Source: Bog-756 sp038210245 (GTDB lineage Bacteria; Actinomycetota; Acidimicrobiia; Acidimicrobiales; RAAP-2). From it: a DNA stretch of 64,000 nucleotides. The notes under the pieces were generated by a model that was not told the origin of the DNA, searched no databases, and worked only from the letters and a program-made list of their open reading frames with translations. Below, piece after piece: positions 52,156-60,859 of the stretch. The stretch is from assembly GCA_038210245.1 (NCBI GenBank), contig JBBQWW010000005.1, forward strand, positions 48,176-112,175, read 5' to 3'. The stretch's first letter is position 1, and each line of letters opens with the position of its first letter. Both the position numbers and the translations under genes were made by a program.

Positions 52156-52959
52156 GTGACCGATGTTTCGAGCCCAGGGAGCTCACTCCCCAGCCGACTG
52201 GGTGTCGCGGCGCGGTTTGCGGACGGTGACCTCATCCTCGAACTCACGCCGCAGGAGGAAGGGCTGCACCACGGCATCGTCCGAGCCAGCGTCCTCTCGT
52301 TCGTGGTGGACGTGGTGGCCGGCATCCCCCTGGATCAGGACGCCAGCGTGTGGACGCTCACCACGGACATGTCGGTGCGGATGCGCCCGATTCCGGCCCC
52401 CGACCGCATCGATGCCACCAGTCGGATCGTTCGGCAGGGCGGGCGGTCGGCCACCTGTCTGGTCGAGCTGAAGACGAACGCCGGGATCCCGATCGCCACC
52501 GGAGCCATCGGCTTCGCCAAGGTCCCCCGCAAGCCGACCGATCCGGCTAAGCCCAACGTGCCGCTGGGCCAGACCCCCCTGATCTTCCACCACTCGGCCA
52601 CCCTGTCACGGCCGCTACGGGAGGAGGCCGGCATCGAGGTGGTCGACGCCGCCGAAGGCATCGTGCAGGTCGAAGTCACCGCTGACCTCCGAAATCCCGC
52701 CGGGACCCTGCAGGGAGCGATGGTGGCGCTGGTGGCCGAGTCGGCGGCCGAAGATCTCCTGGCCACCCGCTTCGACTCGCCCGTGGTGGTGGTCGACCTC
52801 GACCTCCGCTATCTCCGGAAGACCCAGGCCGGGCCGGTCCGCACCCGGAGCAGGCTGTTGGGCACGGGACCCGGTGCACCCGTCCAGATCGAACTCATCG
52901 ACACCTCAACCGGGGAGATCACGACGTTGGTCTACGCCCGCGGCGTCGCCGTCCCGTGA
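52156..52959 (+). CDS. Double-hotdog acyl-CoA thioesterase (PaaI-like)
   Basis: A 267-residue protein made of two hotdog units. The first (about 10-125) has EGLHHGIVRASVLSFVVDVV, and the second (about 150-260) has NPAGTLQGAMVALVAESAAE. The HH-G and N-P-x-G-T-x-x-G-A motifs correspond to the acyl-CoA binding helix of PaaI/TesB-like enzymes. It should hydrolyse acyl-CoA esters. A GTG start with GGAG 5 nt upstream is chosen; the longer frame to 51973 overlaps the membrane protein and is rejected. Confidence 0.8.
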   Translation: MTDVSSPGSSLPSRLGVAARFADGDLILELTPQEEGLHHGIVRASVLSFVVDVVAGIPLDQDASVWTLTTDMSVRMRPIPAPDRIDATSRIVRQGGRSATCLVELKTNAGIPIATGAIGFAKVPRKPTDPAKPNVPLGQTPLIFHHSATLSRPLREEAGIEVVDAAEGIVQVEVTADLRNPAGTLQGAMVALVAESAAEDLLATRFDSPVVVVDLDLRYLRKTQAGPVRTRSRLLGTGPGAPVQIELIDTSTGEITTLVYARGVAVP

Positions 52960-53045
52960 CGCCGCCGGCCGAGCCAGCCGTGCGCCATTCGACTCTGGAC
53001 GCCATCCCAGTGCGGCCCACCGGGTTCCACGACGACCTGCGGCGA

Positions 53046-53516
53046 TCAGGTGACCTCTCGGAGGGTGATGGCGAAGACCGGATGGTCCGGGGCGATGCGG
53101 GCCAACTCGGCATCGGGAGACTCTGCGCTCACGCCGTCGAAAAAGACTCCCACCTCCATCTTCCACCGCCTCAGATAGGCGCGGAGGACGTCCGCCTTCT
53201 CACCGTCGGCCAGCTCCACGGCCGTGAAGGGCTGCACCCGCCGGCCGACACGGAGCTCACCCGACTCGGCCACCCGGAGGTTCCGAACCCACTGGGTCTG
53301 CCCCCGGGGCGCCACCAGGTAGTGGCCATCCCCGTGGGCCAGCAGGTTGACAGGGGTCGTCCGCCACTCTCCACTGACGCGACCTCGCACGGACAGCGTG
53401 CGTGACCCCCACACGCTGATGCCGGCCTTGGTCAGTCCAGAGATCAGCCGGTTGAACACCTGCTTGGTGAACCAGCCCGGCTCCCGATAGTGGTCGGTCC
53501 CACTCGACTCTCCCAT
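53046..53516 (-). CDS. Deazaflavin-dependent oxidoreductase (DUF385)
   Basis: Second DUF385/Ddn-family protein, 156 residues. GRVSGEWRTTPVNLL near residue 45, HYLVAPRGQTQWVRNLRVAE near 66-85 and the terminal HPVFAITL are family segments. F420 binding is expected. It differs from the copy at 3486 in the N-terminal helix (WFTKQVFNRLISGLTK) and in length. The ATG start is at 53516, with no strong ribosome site. It is the downstream neighbour of the pirin-like gene on the same strand (19 nt gap), so the two may be cotranscribed. Confidence 0.85.
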   Translation of the reverse strand: MGESSGTDHYREPGWFTKQVFNRLISGLTKAGISVWGSRTLSVRGRVSGEWRTTPVNLLAHGDGHYLVAPRGQTQWVRNLRVAESGELRVGRRVQPFTAVELADGEKADVLRAYLRRWKMEVGVFFDGVSAESPDAELARIAPDHPVFAITLREVT

Positions 53517-53535
53517 CCCGCCATGGTAGGCCCCT

Positions 53536-54567
53536 TCAGGCCCCGGACTCGTGGTCGGGGTACTCCGCATGCCCGTCGGGATGAACGGCGAACCGGCAGG
53601 AGTCGGCCGGGTGCACGGGGTCATCAGTGGGCCAAGGCCACCCGCCGAATCCGGTCCGCCGGTAGTCGCTGAACGCCTGGTCGATGCCGGCCTGGTCGTT
53701 CATGACGAACGGTCCGTACTGGACCACCGGCTCACCGATCGGCCGGCCCTGGAGGATCAGGATCTCGGCGCCCTCGGTCCCGGCAGTGATCTCCAGCGGG
53801 GAGTCCGAGCGGAGCACGGCCCCCACCGGCGCCGGCAGCATCTGCTCGCCCACGGCAACGGTTCCGGCGAAGACGTACATGGTGCGCACCGTCTCGGAGT
53901 GGGCGGTGACCGGGAGGGCCAACGACGCCCCGGACTCGAAGCGGGCCTCCCAGATGGCCACTTCGGACTCCGATCGTGATGCCCAGGAGTCGGGCGGAGG
54001 TGGCAGTGGTCGGACCTCCCCGAACTGTCCCGCCACCACACTCACCTCCACGGATCGACCGGTGGCGTCCGTCATCACGGCCTGCGGAAGCTCTCCACGC
54101 CAGAGCATCGTGAAGTAGGGATCGACCATCTTGTCGGCCGCCGGAAGGTTCAACCAGATCTGGAAGAACTCGGAGGGGTTGGGGCCCGTCCGGTCGAGCA
54201 GCGGCATCATCTCGCAGTGGACGATCCCCCGACCCGCCGTCAGCCACTGAGCGTCGCCATCTCCGAATCGGGCGGTTGCGCCCAGGGAGTCCGAATGATC
54301 GATGATTCCCCGCCTCATGAACGTCACCGTCTCGAATCCCCGGTGGGGATGCTGGGGAAAGCCCGGGACGGTGCTGCCGTGATACATGCTCCACCCTTCC
54401 GCTCCGGAGAAGTCCATACCGATGTCCCGGGCCTCGAGCGAGGCGACCGGTCCCATGTGCCCGTTGCCGGCGGGATAGCGGTCCATGTGGTGGACGCAGA
54501 ACAGAAAGGGGTCCTCGGTGACCCAAGGAAACCCGAGGGTCAGGGTGCGAATCACAGGATCGTCCAT
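53536..54567 (-). CDS. Pirin-family bicupin protein
   Basis: A 343-residue pirin-like protein, two cupin domains with iron in the first. The ligands are visible: His and His in QHPHRGFETVTFM near 71-83 and His-Cys-Glu in GIVHCEMM near 118. The second domain includes TVAVGEQMLPAPVGAV near 245. Human pirin is about 290 residues; the extra length is at the C-terminus. Family members are oxidative-stress proteins or quercetinases. The ATG follows GGAGGTGG by about 10 nt. A DUF385 gene follows. Confidence 0.86.
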   Translation of the reverse strand: MDDPVIRTLTLGFPWVTEDPFLFCVHHMDRYPAGNGHMGPVASLEARDIGMDFSGAEGWSMYHGSTVPGFPQHPHRGFETVTFMRRGIIDHSDSLGATARFGDGDAQWLTAGRGIVHCEMMPLLDRTGPNPSEFFQIWLNLPAADKMVDPYFTMLWRGELPQAVMTDATGRSVEVSVVAGQFGEVRPLPPPPDSWASRSESEVAIWEARFESGASLALPVTAHSETVRTMYVFAGTVAVGEQMLPAPVGAVLRSDSPLEITAGTEGAEILILQGRPIGEPVVQYGPFVMNDQAGIDQAFSDYRRTGFGGWPWPTDDPVHPADSCRFAVHPDGHAEYPDHESGA

Positions 54568-54958
54568 ACCAATGCCACCTCCACCTTCGGTTGAGTGGGA
54601 ACTTCGGCCCGGCGTGTCACCGCTGGAGCCATTCTGGTCCGGGACTCCGTCCCCCGCACCACCGGTCCCGGGCCGGCCTCCTTGAATCGGAGTCGACCGC
54701 AGCACCGGCGGCCACCTCGCCGATTCGGCCCGGCCCGGCCACGAACCCCCGCCCCGGGGTGGCCGTCGTCCCGACAAGCCTTGCCGTGACTCGGTTCCGC
54801 CTCTCCGTCGCGCCTGATCGGTACGATCACCTCCCCACCGGCCGGGCCGACCCTGGACGCCGGCACCCCTTTCGACCATGCCCCCCGCACCCAGACGACC
54901 GGCCGCTGCGGCCCAGCCCCGCGGCCCGGGACTCCCCGTCGGGGAGGTCACGGCCTGA

Positions 54959-56596
54959 ATGGCCAAGTCCATCCGGCTCCGGCCCTGGCAGTTGGCTGCC
55001 CTCGATCAGTTGGAGCACTCCCCGAAGACCGACTTACTGGCCGTGGCCACCCCGGGCGCAGGCAAGACCACACTGGCCCTGGCGGCGGCACGACGGTCCC
55101 TGGCCCGGACCCCGGCCCGCCTGATCGTGGTCGTCCCCACCGCCCATCTCAAATTCCAGTGGGCCCGGGCGGCTACCGCCCTCGACCTGCACCTCGAGGC
55201 CGGATGGAGCCCCGCGCACGGAGCGTTCCCATCGGACATGCATGGGATCGTGACCACCTATCAACAGATCGCCTCGGCCCCCGAAGCCATGGCACGGCGG
55301 GCCGCCGGGGCATTCGTGATCCTCGACGAGATCCACCATGCCGGCGACGACCGGGCATGGGGCGACGCACTCGGGAGCGCGTTCGGCGGGGCCGGACGAC
55401 GTCTCTCCCTGTCCGGCACCCCGTTCCGCTCCGACACCCGATCGATCCCCTTCGTGGACTACGAGAACGAGGAGGCGAAACCGGACTTTGAGTACGGCTA
55501 CGGTCCGGCCCTGGCTGAACGCCGGGTGGTGCGCTCCATCTACTTTCCCCGCACCAACGGGCACATGGAGTGGTCAGCACCCGACGGGTCGGTCCACGCC
55601 GCCGGATTCGACGATGCCCTGGATACCCCACGGGCCAACCAGCGGCTGCGGGCGGCGCTGTCACTCGACGGCGACTGGCTTACCGACGTGTTGAGGGCGG
55701 CCCACGGGCGGCTGTGCACCGTCCGGGAGCACCACCCGGAGGCGGGAGGGTTGGTGGTGGCCACGGATAGGGCCCATGCCCAGGGCATCGCCGACATGAT
55801 CCGGCGCCACCTGCGCACCCGGGCGGTAGTGGCCACTTCCGATGATCCTGCGGCCTCGCGGAAGATCCTGGACTTCACCTCCTCCGACGACCCATGGCTG
55901 GTGGCCGTGCGGATGGTATCGGAGGGCGTCGACATCCCCCGCCTGCGGGTCGGGGTGTTCGCCACCACGACCACCACCGAGCTCTTCTTTCGTCAGGTGG
56001 TCGGGCGATTCGTCCGTTGGCAGCCGGACATCGGGCGACAGTCCGCCCATCTCTTCATTCCCGACGACATCCGCCTACGGTCAGCAGCCAGAGACATCGC
56101 CGCCGACCGTCGCCACAATCTCCGGCGGGAGGACCGCCCCGACCAGGATGGCCCACCCGTCGACGACATCGTCCCCGAGGGCTACGGCGAGCCGGTCGAT
56201 GGTGTGGAGGACACCCAGCTCTCGCTGTTCGCGGTGATCTCCGCGGTGGCTACCGATGCGGTCATGCCCGACGAAGAACCCCACCATGAGCCCGACGAGA
56301 GTGATTCCGACCCGGCCCTGATCCTCGAACTCCCGGCCCCGCCCTTGCTTCCGGGGGCTGGCCGGTCGGCGGCCGACGCCAACGGCAACGGGGAGACCCT
56401 CATGGAGCAAAAGTCCCGCCTCCGCGCCTCCAACACCTCGCTGGTCCGGGACCTGGCCCGAAGGACCGGGATGACCCATGCCCAGGTCAACGCCGAGCTG
56501 AATCGGCTGGCTGGCCTCCATCGGATCGGCGACGCCACATCGGCCCAGTTGGAACGGCGGCTGACCCACGCCACGCGCTGGCTGGCCAAGCGATGA
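54959..56596 (+). CDS. Superfamily 2 DEAD/DEAH-box helicase
   Basis: A 545-residue SF2 helicase of a type widespread in Actinobacteria. The Q-like motif region IRLRPWQLAALDQL is at the start; Walker A is ATPGAGKTTLAL near 30; motif II is DEIHHAGDD near 120; motif III SLSGTPFRSD near 147; motif VI FFRQVVGRFVRWQ near 345. Residues 380-480 are an acidic insert and the last 65 residues (RDLARRTGMTHAQVNAEL, then RLAGLHRIGDA) form a helical domain. It probably acts on DNA or RNA; family function is not established. The ATG follows GGGGAGGTCA by about 10 nt. Confidence 0.88.
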   Translation: MAKSIRLRPWQLAALDQLEHSPKTDLLAVATPGAGKTTLALAAARRSLARTPARLIVVVPTAHLKFQWARAATALDLHLEAGWSPAHGAFPSDMHGIVTTYQQIASAPEAMARRAAGAFVILDEIHHAGDDRAWGDALGSAFGGAGRRLSLSGTPFRSDTRSIPFVDYENEEAKPDFEYGYGPALAERRVVRSIYFPRTNGHMEWSAPDGSVHAAGFDDALDTPRANQRLRAALSLDGDWLTDVLRAAHGRLCTVREHHPEAGGLVVATDRAHAQGIADMIRRHLRTRAVVATSDDPAASRKILDFTSSDDPWLVAVRMVSEGVDIPRLRVGVFATTTTTELFFRQVVGRFVRWQPDIGRQSAHLFIPDDIRLRSAARDIAADRRHNLRREDRPDQDGPPVDDIVPEGYGEPVDGVEDTQLSLFAVISAVATDAVMPDEEPHHEPDESDSDPALILELPAPPLLPGAGRSAADANGNGETLMEQKSRLRASNTSLVRDLARRTGMTHAQVNAELNRLAGLHRIGDATSAQLERRLTHATRWLAKR

Positions 56597-56616
56597 GGGG
56601 AACCCGACGACATCCT

Positions 56617-58110
56617 TTACCCCAACCGGGTCAGGACGTTCCGAGTGATCTGCTCAATCTGCGGATCCCGCGCGGCCAGGCCGTGGGCCCAGTCGGTTGA
56701 CCCCGACGTAATCACCGTGGCCCCTGCCTCGTTGGTGTAAGCACCCAGCACGGCGTGCCCGTGACGAAGGCGTTCCATGGCCTCAGGCTCACGGGTCCCG
56801 AACACGCGTGAGGCGATGTACTCCAACTCGCTGGGCTCGCCGGGCTTGGGAGGACGAGGCGCGGACTGGCGGGTGAAGTGCTGCGTTGGGCACGTGCCAA
56901 GGATCTCGAAGGTCGATGGCGTCCCGTCCTCTCCGGTCGGATACGGCAGTCCATCCCGGTAGGTGAACACACAGCCGTCGCACTCGTAGCCGACCACGGT
57001 GGCATCGGCGCCGAGCACGTCGCCGTAGCCGAGTCCGGTGCCGCCGAAGATCCAGTGGCCGGCCCGGTGCACGGTGTAGCCGCCCAGGCCGGATGTCACA
57101 TTGCGGCCGATGCGGTGGTAGCCCCCACGGGTGAAGGAGACGCCGGTCATGCAGTTCTCTGGACGGCCCACGATCACATCGGACCAGAACGTGGTCGCCT
57201 CCACCTCACGGTCGGTTCCCATCAGGGGGTCGCCTCGGAAGAAACCCTTGTACCCGACCATCACGTCGTGGTCCTCGCCCTCGATCCGCACCTGCCACAA
57301 CGAGGTGTTGCCCGAGAAGAAGGCCGCGTTACCGCCTCGGGCGATGAAGGCTTCCACCGTGTCCCGCATTCCCCCCGACCAATACTCGTCATGGCCGACA
57401 GACAGATACAGACTGGCATCGTCCAGTACCTCAGGGTGCTCCTCGAGGTCGGCATTGGTGCACACGCTGATCTCGAATCCCTGGCGTTCGGCCCACTCGA
57501 TAAACGGGAACTCCCAGTCGGGCCATCCCGCCGATCCGGCGTAGCCGGACAGATGATTGATCTGGATGTAACCGACGTGGGCGGCGTTCTGCGGATCGGG
57601 AGCGCCCGTCCCGGTCACCCGCCGGCCCTTACCCGGCGGCTTGTAGAGGTACCCCGCCGCCATGGGCCGCTGCATGGCGGCGTGGGTTCCCCCGGTGTAC
57701 AGGTTCGTTCCGCCAAAGTCGTTGTAGGCGTGCCAGGTGTTGGTGGCCAGAGCGATCACGACGCGGGCACCGGAAGACGGACGGACGACGAAGAACGCGT
57801 AGTCACGGCGCACCTTGTCGTCAACCCCGATCTCCATGACCACCTCGTAGTAGCCCGACCGCCAGGTCGGGTCCACCTCAAAGGTGAGAGCGACGGGCCA
57901 ACCGCACCCTTTGGAGGAAGCGTCGTTCGGAACCTCGTGTTCCCCCGCCGCCACCGAGTCCGCACTGAACACCACGTCCCGTCGCCCCCCGACCCGTGCC
58001 ACCTCGATACGCACCGGGCGCCCGGCGGAGGAGGACAGGTGTAATCCCACCCGGTCGCCCGGGCCCGCCGATTGCGGCCAGCAGTACCCCGTGACCACCT
58101 CGCGGCTCAT
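56617..58110 (-). CDS. N,N-dimethylformamidase beta-subunit-like protein
   Basis: A 497-residue protein of the dimethylformamidase (DMFase) large-subunit family. An N-terminal beta-sandwich domain (about 1-105) precedes a core with ALATNTWHAYNDFGGTNLY near 120-138 and the hallmark YLSVGHDEYWSGGMRDTVEA near 235-254. DMFase uses a mononuclear iron bound by Tyr, Tyr and Glu to cleave amides. No small alpha-subunit gene lies next to it, so activity or substrate may differ. The ATG lies 6 nt after TAGGGT. Confidence 0.82.
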   Translation of the reverse strand: MSREVVTGYCWPQSAGPGDRVGLHLSSSAGRPVRIEVARVGGRRDVVFSADSVAAGEHEVPNDASSKGCGWPVALTFEVDPTWRSGYYEVVMEIGVDDKVRRDYAFFVVRPSSGARVVIALATNTWHAYNDFGGTNLYTGGTHAAMQRPMAAGYLYKPPGKGRRVTGTGAPDPQNAAHVGYIQINHLSGYAGSAGWPDWEFPFIEWAERQGFEISVCTNADLEEHPEVLDDASLYLSVGHDEYWSGGMRDTVEAFIARGGNAAFFSGNTSLWQVRIEGEDHDVMVGYKGFFRGDPLMGTDREVEATTFWSDVIVGRPENCMTGVSFTRGGYHRIGRNVTSGLGGYTVHRAGHWIFGGTGLGYGDVLGADATVVGYECDGCVFTYRDGLPYPTGEDGTPSTFEILGTCPTQHFTRQSAPRPPKPGEPSELEYIASRVFGTREPEAMERLRHGHAVLGAYTNEAGATVITSGSTDWAHGLAARDPQIEQITRNVLTRLG

Positions 58111-58209
58111 GGGATGACCCTACTGGGGATCGGCACTTCCTACTTGAGAGGAGCAGCACTGGTCGAACGCTGACCATCGGCGCTCCCACCGTTCCGTCTG
58201 GTCACCCCG

Positions 58210-58605
58210 TCACGCGTCCAACTCGGACATCCGTTCGGCCAGGTGGGCACGCCTCGGATCAGGGTCGAACGGGTCGGCGAACTATTGAGTCTCGTGGACC
58301 ACCTGTCCCTGGTCCAGCTCCATGATGCTTACGGAGTAGCTCGGGATCCCGACACAGGTGATGACACACTCACTGATCCAGAGGTTCTCATGGCCCAGAA
58401 TTCGGCGCACGGCAACATGCCGGTCGGCGGGGTGACTTCCCCGCTGGGCCTGGATCCGATCCCGTCCACGGAACCGCTCTCCGGACGGCGGATAGTCCAG
58501 CACCGCCTCGGCACGGTAGATGTCGTGCTCGGCATCCGGGTCCCCGGCCTCGGAGGCCCGCCAGTGCCGTTCGATCAATTCCTTCGTGTCAAAGACGCGG
58601 CCCAT
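58210..58605 (-). pseudogene. SnoaL-like protein cut by an in-frame TAG
   Basis: An NTF2-like (SnoaL) protein. The frame from the ATG at 58605 gives 107 residues (TKELIERHWRASEAGDPDAE, RFRGRDRIQAQR) ending VVHETQ at a TAG (58282-58284). The same frame continues open for 23 codons, FADPFDPDPRRAHLAERMSE, to a TGA at 58210. Relatives commonly read HETQ-Y-FADPF here, so the TAG sits where a Tyr codon belongs and is probably a nonsense mutation. The protein may still fold without its tail, be inactive, or be read through. Confidence 0.65.
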
Positions 58606-58664
58606 GGGCGACGCTCCTTGAAATGCGGTCCAGCATCAGTTGGTGCCGGTGCACCCGACCCAGT

Positions 58665-58913
58665 CTATTGACGGAGCTTCTTCAGTTTCTTCCGTAGCCG
58701 CTTCACCTCGACATGAAGATCGGCAACATCGGTGGCGAACTCCTGGTCCACGTCGTCCAGCCTGTCGGAGAGGGCGTCGACCTGCACGGACAGAACCTTG
58801 AGACCGGCCAGGGCATGAAGGGCGGTCTTGTCGATCTCGTCGAACGATTCGTCACTCCCTCGCGCCGCCGTCGCCATATCGATGATGTGCTGGATATCCT
58901 GCTCTGCGGTCAT
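58665..58913 (-). CDS. Small coiled-coil protein
   Basis: An 82-residue protein of no known family. The first 20 residues (MTAEQDIQHIIDMATAARG) are a helix; residues 30-80 form a likely coiled coil with heptad leucine/valine (LKVLSVQVDALSDRL, LHVEVKRLRKKLKKLRQ). The very basic C-terminus could bind nucleic acid or membrane. The ATG lies 6 nt after TACTCT, the leaderless pattern. A small inverted repeat GTAGA-tcc-TCTAC overlaps that box. Confidence 0.55.
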   Translation of the reverse strand: MTAEQDIQHIIDMATAARGSDESFDEIDKTALHALAGLKVLSVQVDALSDRLDDVDQEFATDVADLHVEVKRLRKKLKKLRQ

Positions 58914-59293
58914 TGGCAGAGAGTAGATCCTCTACGCGAGGAGCGGATCCGGGATGGGGCCAGGCGTCACTTCGGCTCGGGACACGGTGACCCCGCTCCC
59001 CCGAATGATCCGGAAAGGCCGGCGATCGTCACCATGACTTTGCCCTACATCGCATCGATCGGTCACCTGTGGTCCCGGTCCTGGGGGTGAGCCAACCAGC
59101 GCCTGGGATCCACCTACCTGCCGCCAGGCCGAACGGCGGCTCTCCGCGTCCTCGGCACCATCGAACGTCCCAGCCTTGGTCCACGTACCCACTGCGGATG
59201 GAGCCGGGCTCTCAGCCGCCAAGGATCGGATGCCCTGCGACGCAATGGGACTGATCCTTCAAGCTCCAACGGCTGGATGCCGAGAAGAACTAC
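58914..59293. other. Gene-free divergent region
   Basis: This 380-nt stretch between the coiled-coil gene and the small zinc-ribbon gene has weak open frames on both strands with no family resemblance. The promoter elements of both neighbours must lie here. No RNA gene was recognised. Confidence 0.45.
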
Positions 59294-59473
59294 ATGTACA
59301 GGAGCAGGGACATCCAATCCACACTCGCTGTGACCCTCGACGATCAGGGCCACCGCTGTGCCGAGTGCTTCGAGGACCTCCGGCCGGAAGAGTCGTTTCT
59401 GGATCCAGCGGAGAAGCGGATGTGGGTGTGTTCGGGTTGCTTCGTCAAGCTCCTCCCCGATATCGATTTCTGA
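59294..59473 (+). CDS. Small four-cysteine zinc-ribbon-like protein
   Basis: A 59-residue protein with two CxxC pairs: CAEC near residues 22-25 and CSGC near 46-49, separated by an acidic stretch (FEDLRPEESFLDPAEKRMW). The layout is that of a small zinc ribbon. GAGAAGAA about 7 nt before the ATG may serve as ribosome site. Upstream in the same frame a TGA closes the frame after 12 codons. It belongs to no recognised family; a regulatory or chaperone-like role is possible. Confidence 0.5.
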   Translation: MYRSRDIQSTLAVTLDDQGHRCAECFEDLRPEESFLDPAEKRMWVCSGCFVKLLPDIDF

Positions 59474-59583
59474 GTCCTAGGCGACGGTCGGCCATCGGAT
59501 ACGGGTAAGCCGCTACACGGCCTGACCGTGTTTCATGGTCCTACGGCTGTCCGCATGTCCCTGAACGTCGAACTGCTTCGATC

Positions 59584-59608
59584 CCTCCCGCCTCATGAAG
59601 GCGGGAGG
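59584..59608 (+). terminator. Strong hairpin terminator
   Basis: Perfect 10-bp stem CCTCCCGCCT / AGGCGGGAGG with loop CATGA, followed by a pyrimidine-rich stretch. It lies 111 nt after the zinc-ribbon gene and 26 nt before the DinB-like gene, separating them. Confidence 0.6.
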
Positions 59609-59634
59609 TCCTTCCGCTCCTCTAGCCTGTCCCC

Positions 59635-60183
59635 ATGAGTGAAGCCACCGAGCGGTATCTCCGGAATGCCGGTGGATTCGACTCCACCATGACGGCAGGG
59701 ACACCAACTGACTGGAGCGCCCCATCACCGTGCTCGGATTGGACGGCGAGGGACGTCGTCGGTCACGTCGTGGGCAACCATCGTTGGCTCGCCGCCACCG
59801 TCCGCGGTGTCGAGCCACGGGGGATGGGTGACGACGAGGATCCGGGAGTCGCCTGGCGGGATGCCTACGACGAGATCCTCACACTGGTCGAAGACCCGGA
59901 TGCGGTGGCCACGACCATCGAGGGTCCGATGGGCACACTGCCCTTCGGGGAGATGCTCGGCAGTTTCGTCGCCATGGACATCCTGGTGCACACCTGGGAC
60001 CTCGCCCGGGCCATCGGTGCCGACGACCGGCTCGATGAGGCAAGCGTTGCCGAGGCCTACGAGACGATGAAACCCTTGGACGGAGCCATCCGCCAGCCGG
60101 GCTTCTTCGGACCGAGGCTCGAGGCACCCCCGGGGGTCGATCTTCAGACGGAGTTCCTCTGCTTTCTGGGCCGATCGGTGTAG
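59635..60183 (+). CDS. Maleylpyruvate-isomerase/DinB-like protein (TIGR03086)
   Basis: A 182-residue four-helix protein of the mycothiol-dependent maleylpyruvate isomerase/DinB fold. Family elements are the SPCSDWTARDVVGHVVGNHRWL region near residues 31-50 (with His in GHVVGNH) and MDILVHTWDLARAIGADDRL near 117-135 (His). The three histidines match the metal-binding set of DinB-like proteins. The substrate is unknown; many members use mycothiol. TAGCCT lies 6 nt before the ATG, and a hairpin terminator is just upstream. Confidence 0.83.
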   Translation: MSEATERYLRNAGGFDSTMTAGTPTDWSAPSPCSDWTARDVVGHVVGNHRWLAATVRGVEPRGMGDDEDPGVAWRDAYDEILTLVEDPDAVATTIEGPMGTLPFGEMLGSFVAMDILVHTWDLARAIGADDRLDEASVAEAYETMKPLDGAIRQPGFFGPRLEAPPGVDLQTEFLCFLGRSV

Positions 60184-60257
60184 CCCGGCAAGACATCGTT
60201 CTCCACCGGGCCCAGCCGTCGGGTACGGCCACCGAAGACTCCCTGGTCACAGCCATC

Positions 60258-60541
60258 TCAGGTGGCGGCCAGGATCTCCTCGCAGATCCGGCGGGAGGCA
60301 GGACTGGGCGAGACCCCGAGTTGATCTCGAAAAATTCGTAGAACACCACGGTGGAGTCGGGGCTGACTCCCGAACGGACCAGGAGCCGCTCTAGCGACCC
60401 GGTGTGTACGGACGACCGCGCCGTCGAAGTGCCAGTGATCGTATGAGGCGGTGCTCACATCGGCTTCAACCAGTGTTCCGCATCGACGAGTGAGGCGACA
60501 TCAGCACCGAGTTCATGCCCGTTTACCCTGGTGTCTGACAT
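60258..60541 (-). pseudogene. Rhodanese-type sulfurtransferase relic
   Basis: Pieces of a sulfurtransferase are scattered over frames. From the ATG at 60541 the frame gives MSDTRVNGHELGADVASLVD and stops after WLKPM. A second frame gives VEADVSTASYDHWHFDGAVV, like the start of a rhodanese domain. A third frame gives LERLLVRSGVSPDSTVVFY, the next rhodanese strand. The stretch then ends in a segment (RIFRDQLGVSPSPASRRICE) that looks like the tail of a BTAD-type regulator. Frameshifts and a deletion are the likely cause. Confidence 0.5.
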
Positions 60542-60859
60542 GGTGCCCACCTTTCGTCGGCCCGAACCGCGTGCTGCCGTTGTAGGACGACAGCGTTGTC
60601 ACAAGGTTGGCGGAACCTTGGCGCCGGTGGTCACCCTCCGGCAAGTCCAACGAGTCAGCAGTCGACAAGGGCCGATGCCCTGCGAGTGAGCAGTACAACC
60701 GGCCTGGAGTATCTGCCATTGGGCGTCGTGGGTTGGCGAAGGGGTGTGCACGGAACAGGTCTGGACATCCGGGTCAGACGGTATGATGATCGGTCCTCCC
60801 CCTGAACGAGAGCTCCTCTCCGTGGCAGCTGTGGCCCGTCAGATGTCAGACTCGGAAGG
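60542..60859. other. Gene-free region upstream of the mannosidase
   Basis: This 318-nt region has no supported gene. TATGAT at 60782-60787 is a -10 candidate for the mannosidase gene, giving a leader of about 65 nt. A small frame on the minus strand was judged non-coding. Confidence 0.4.
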
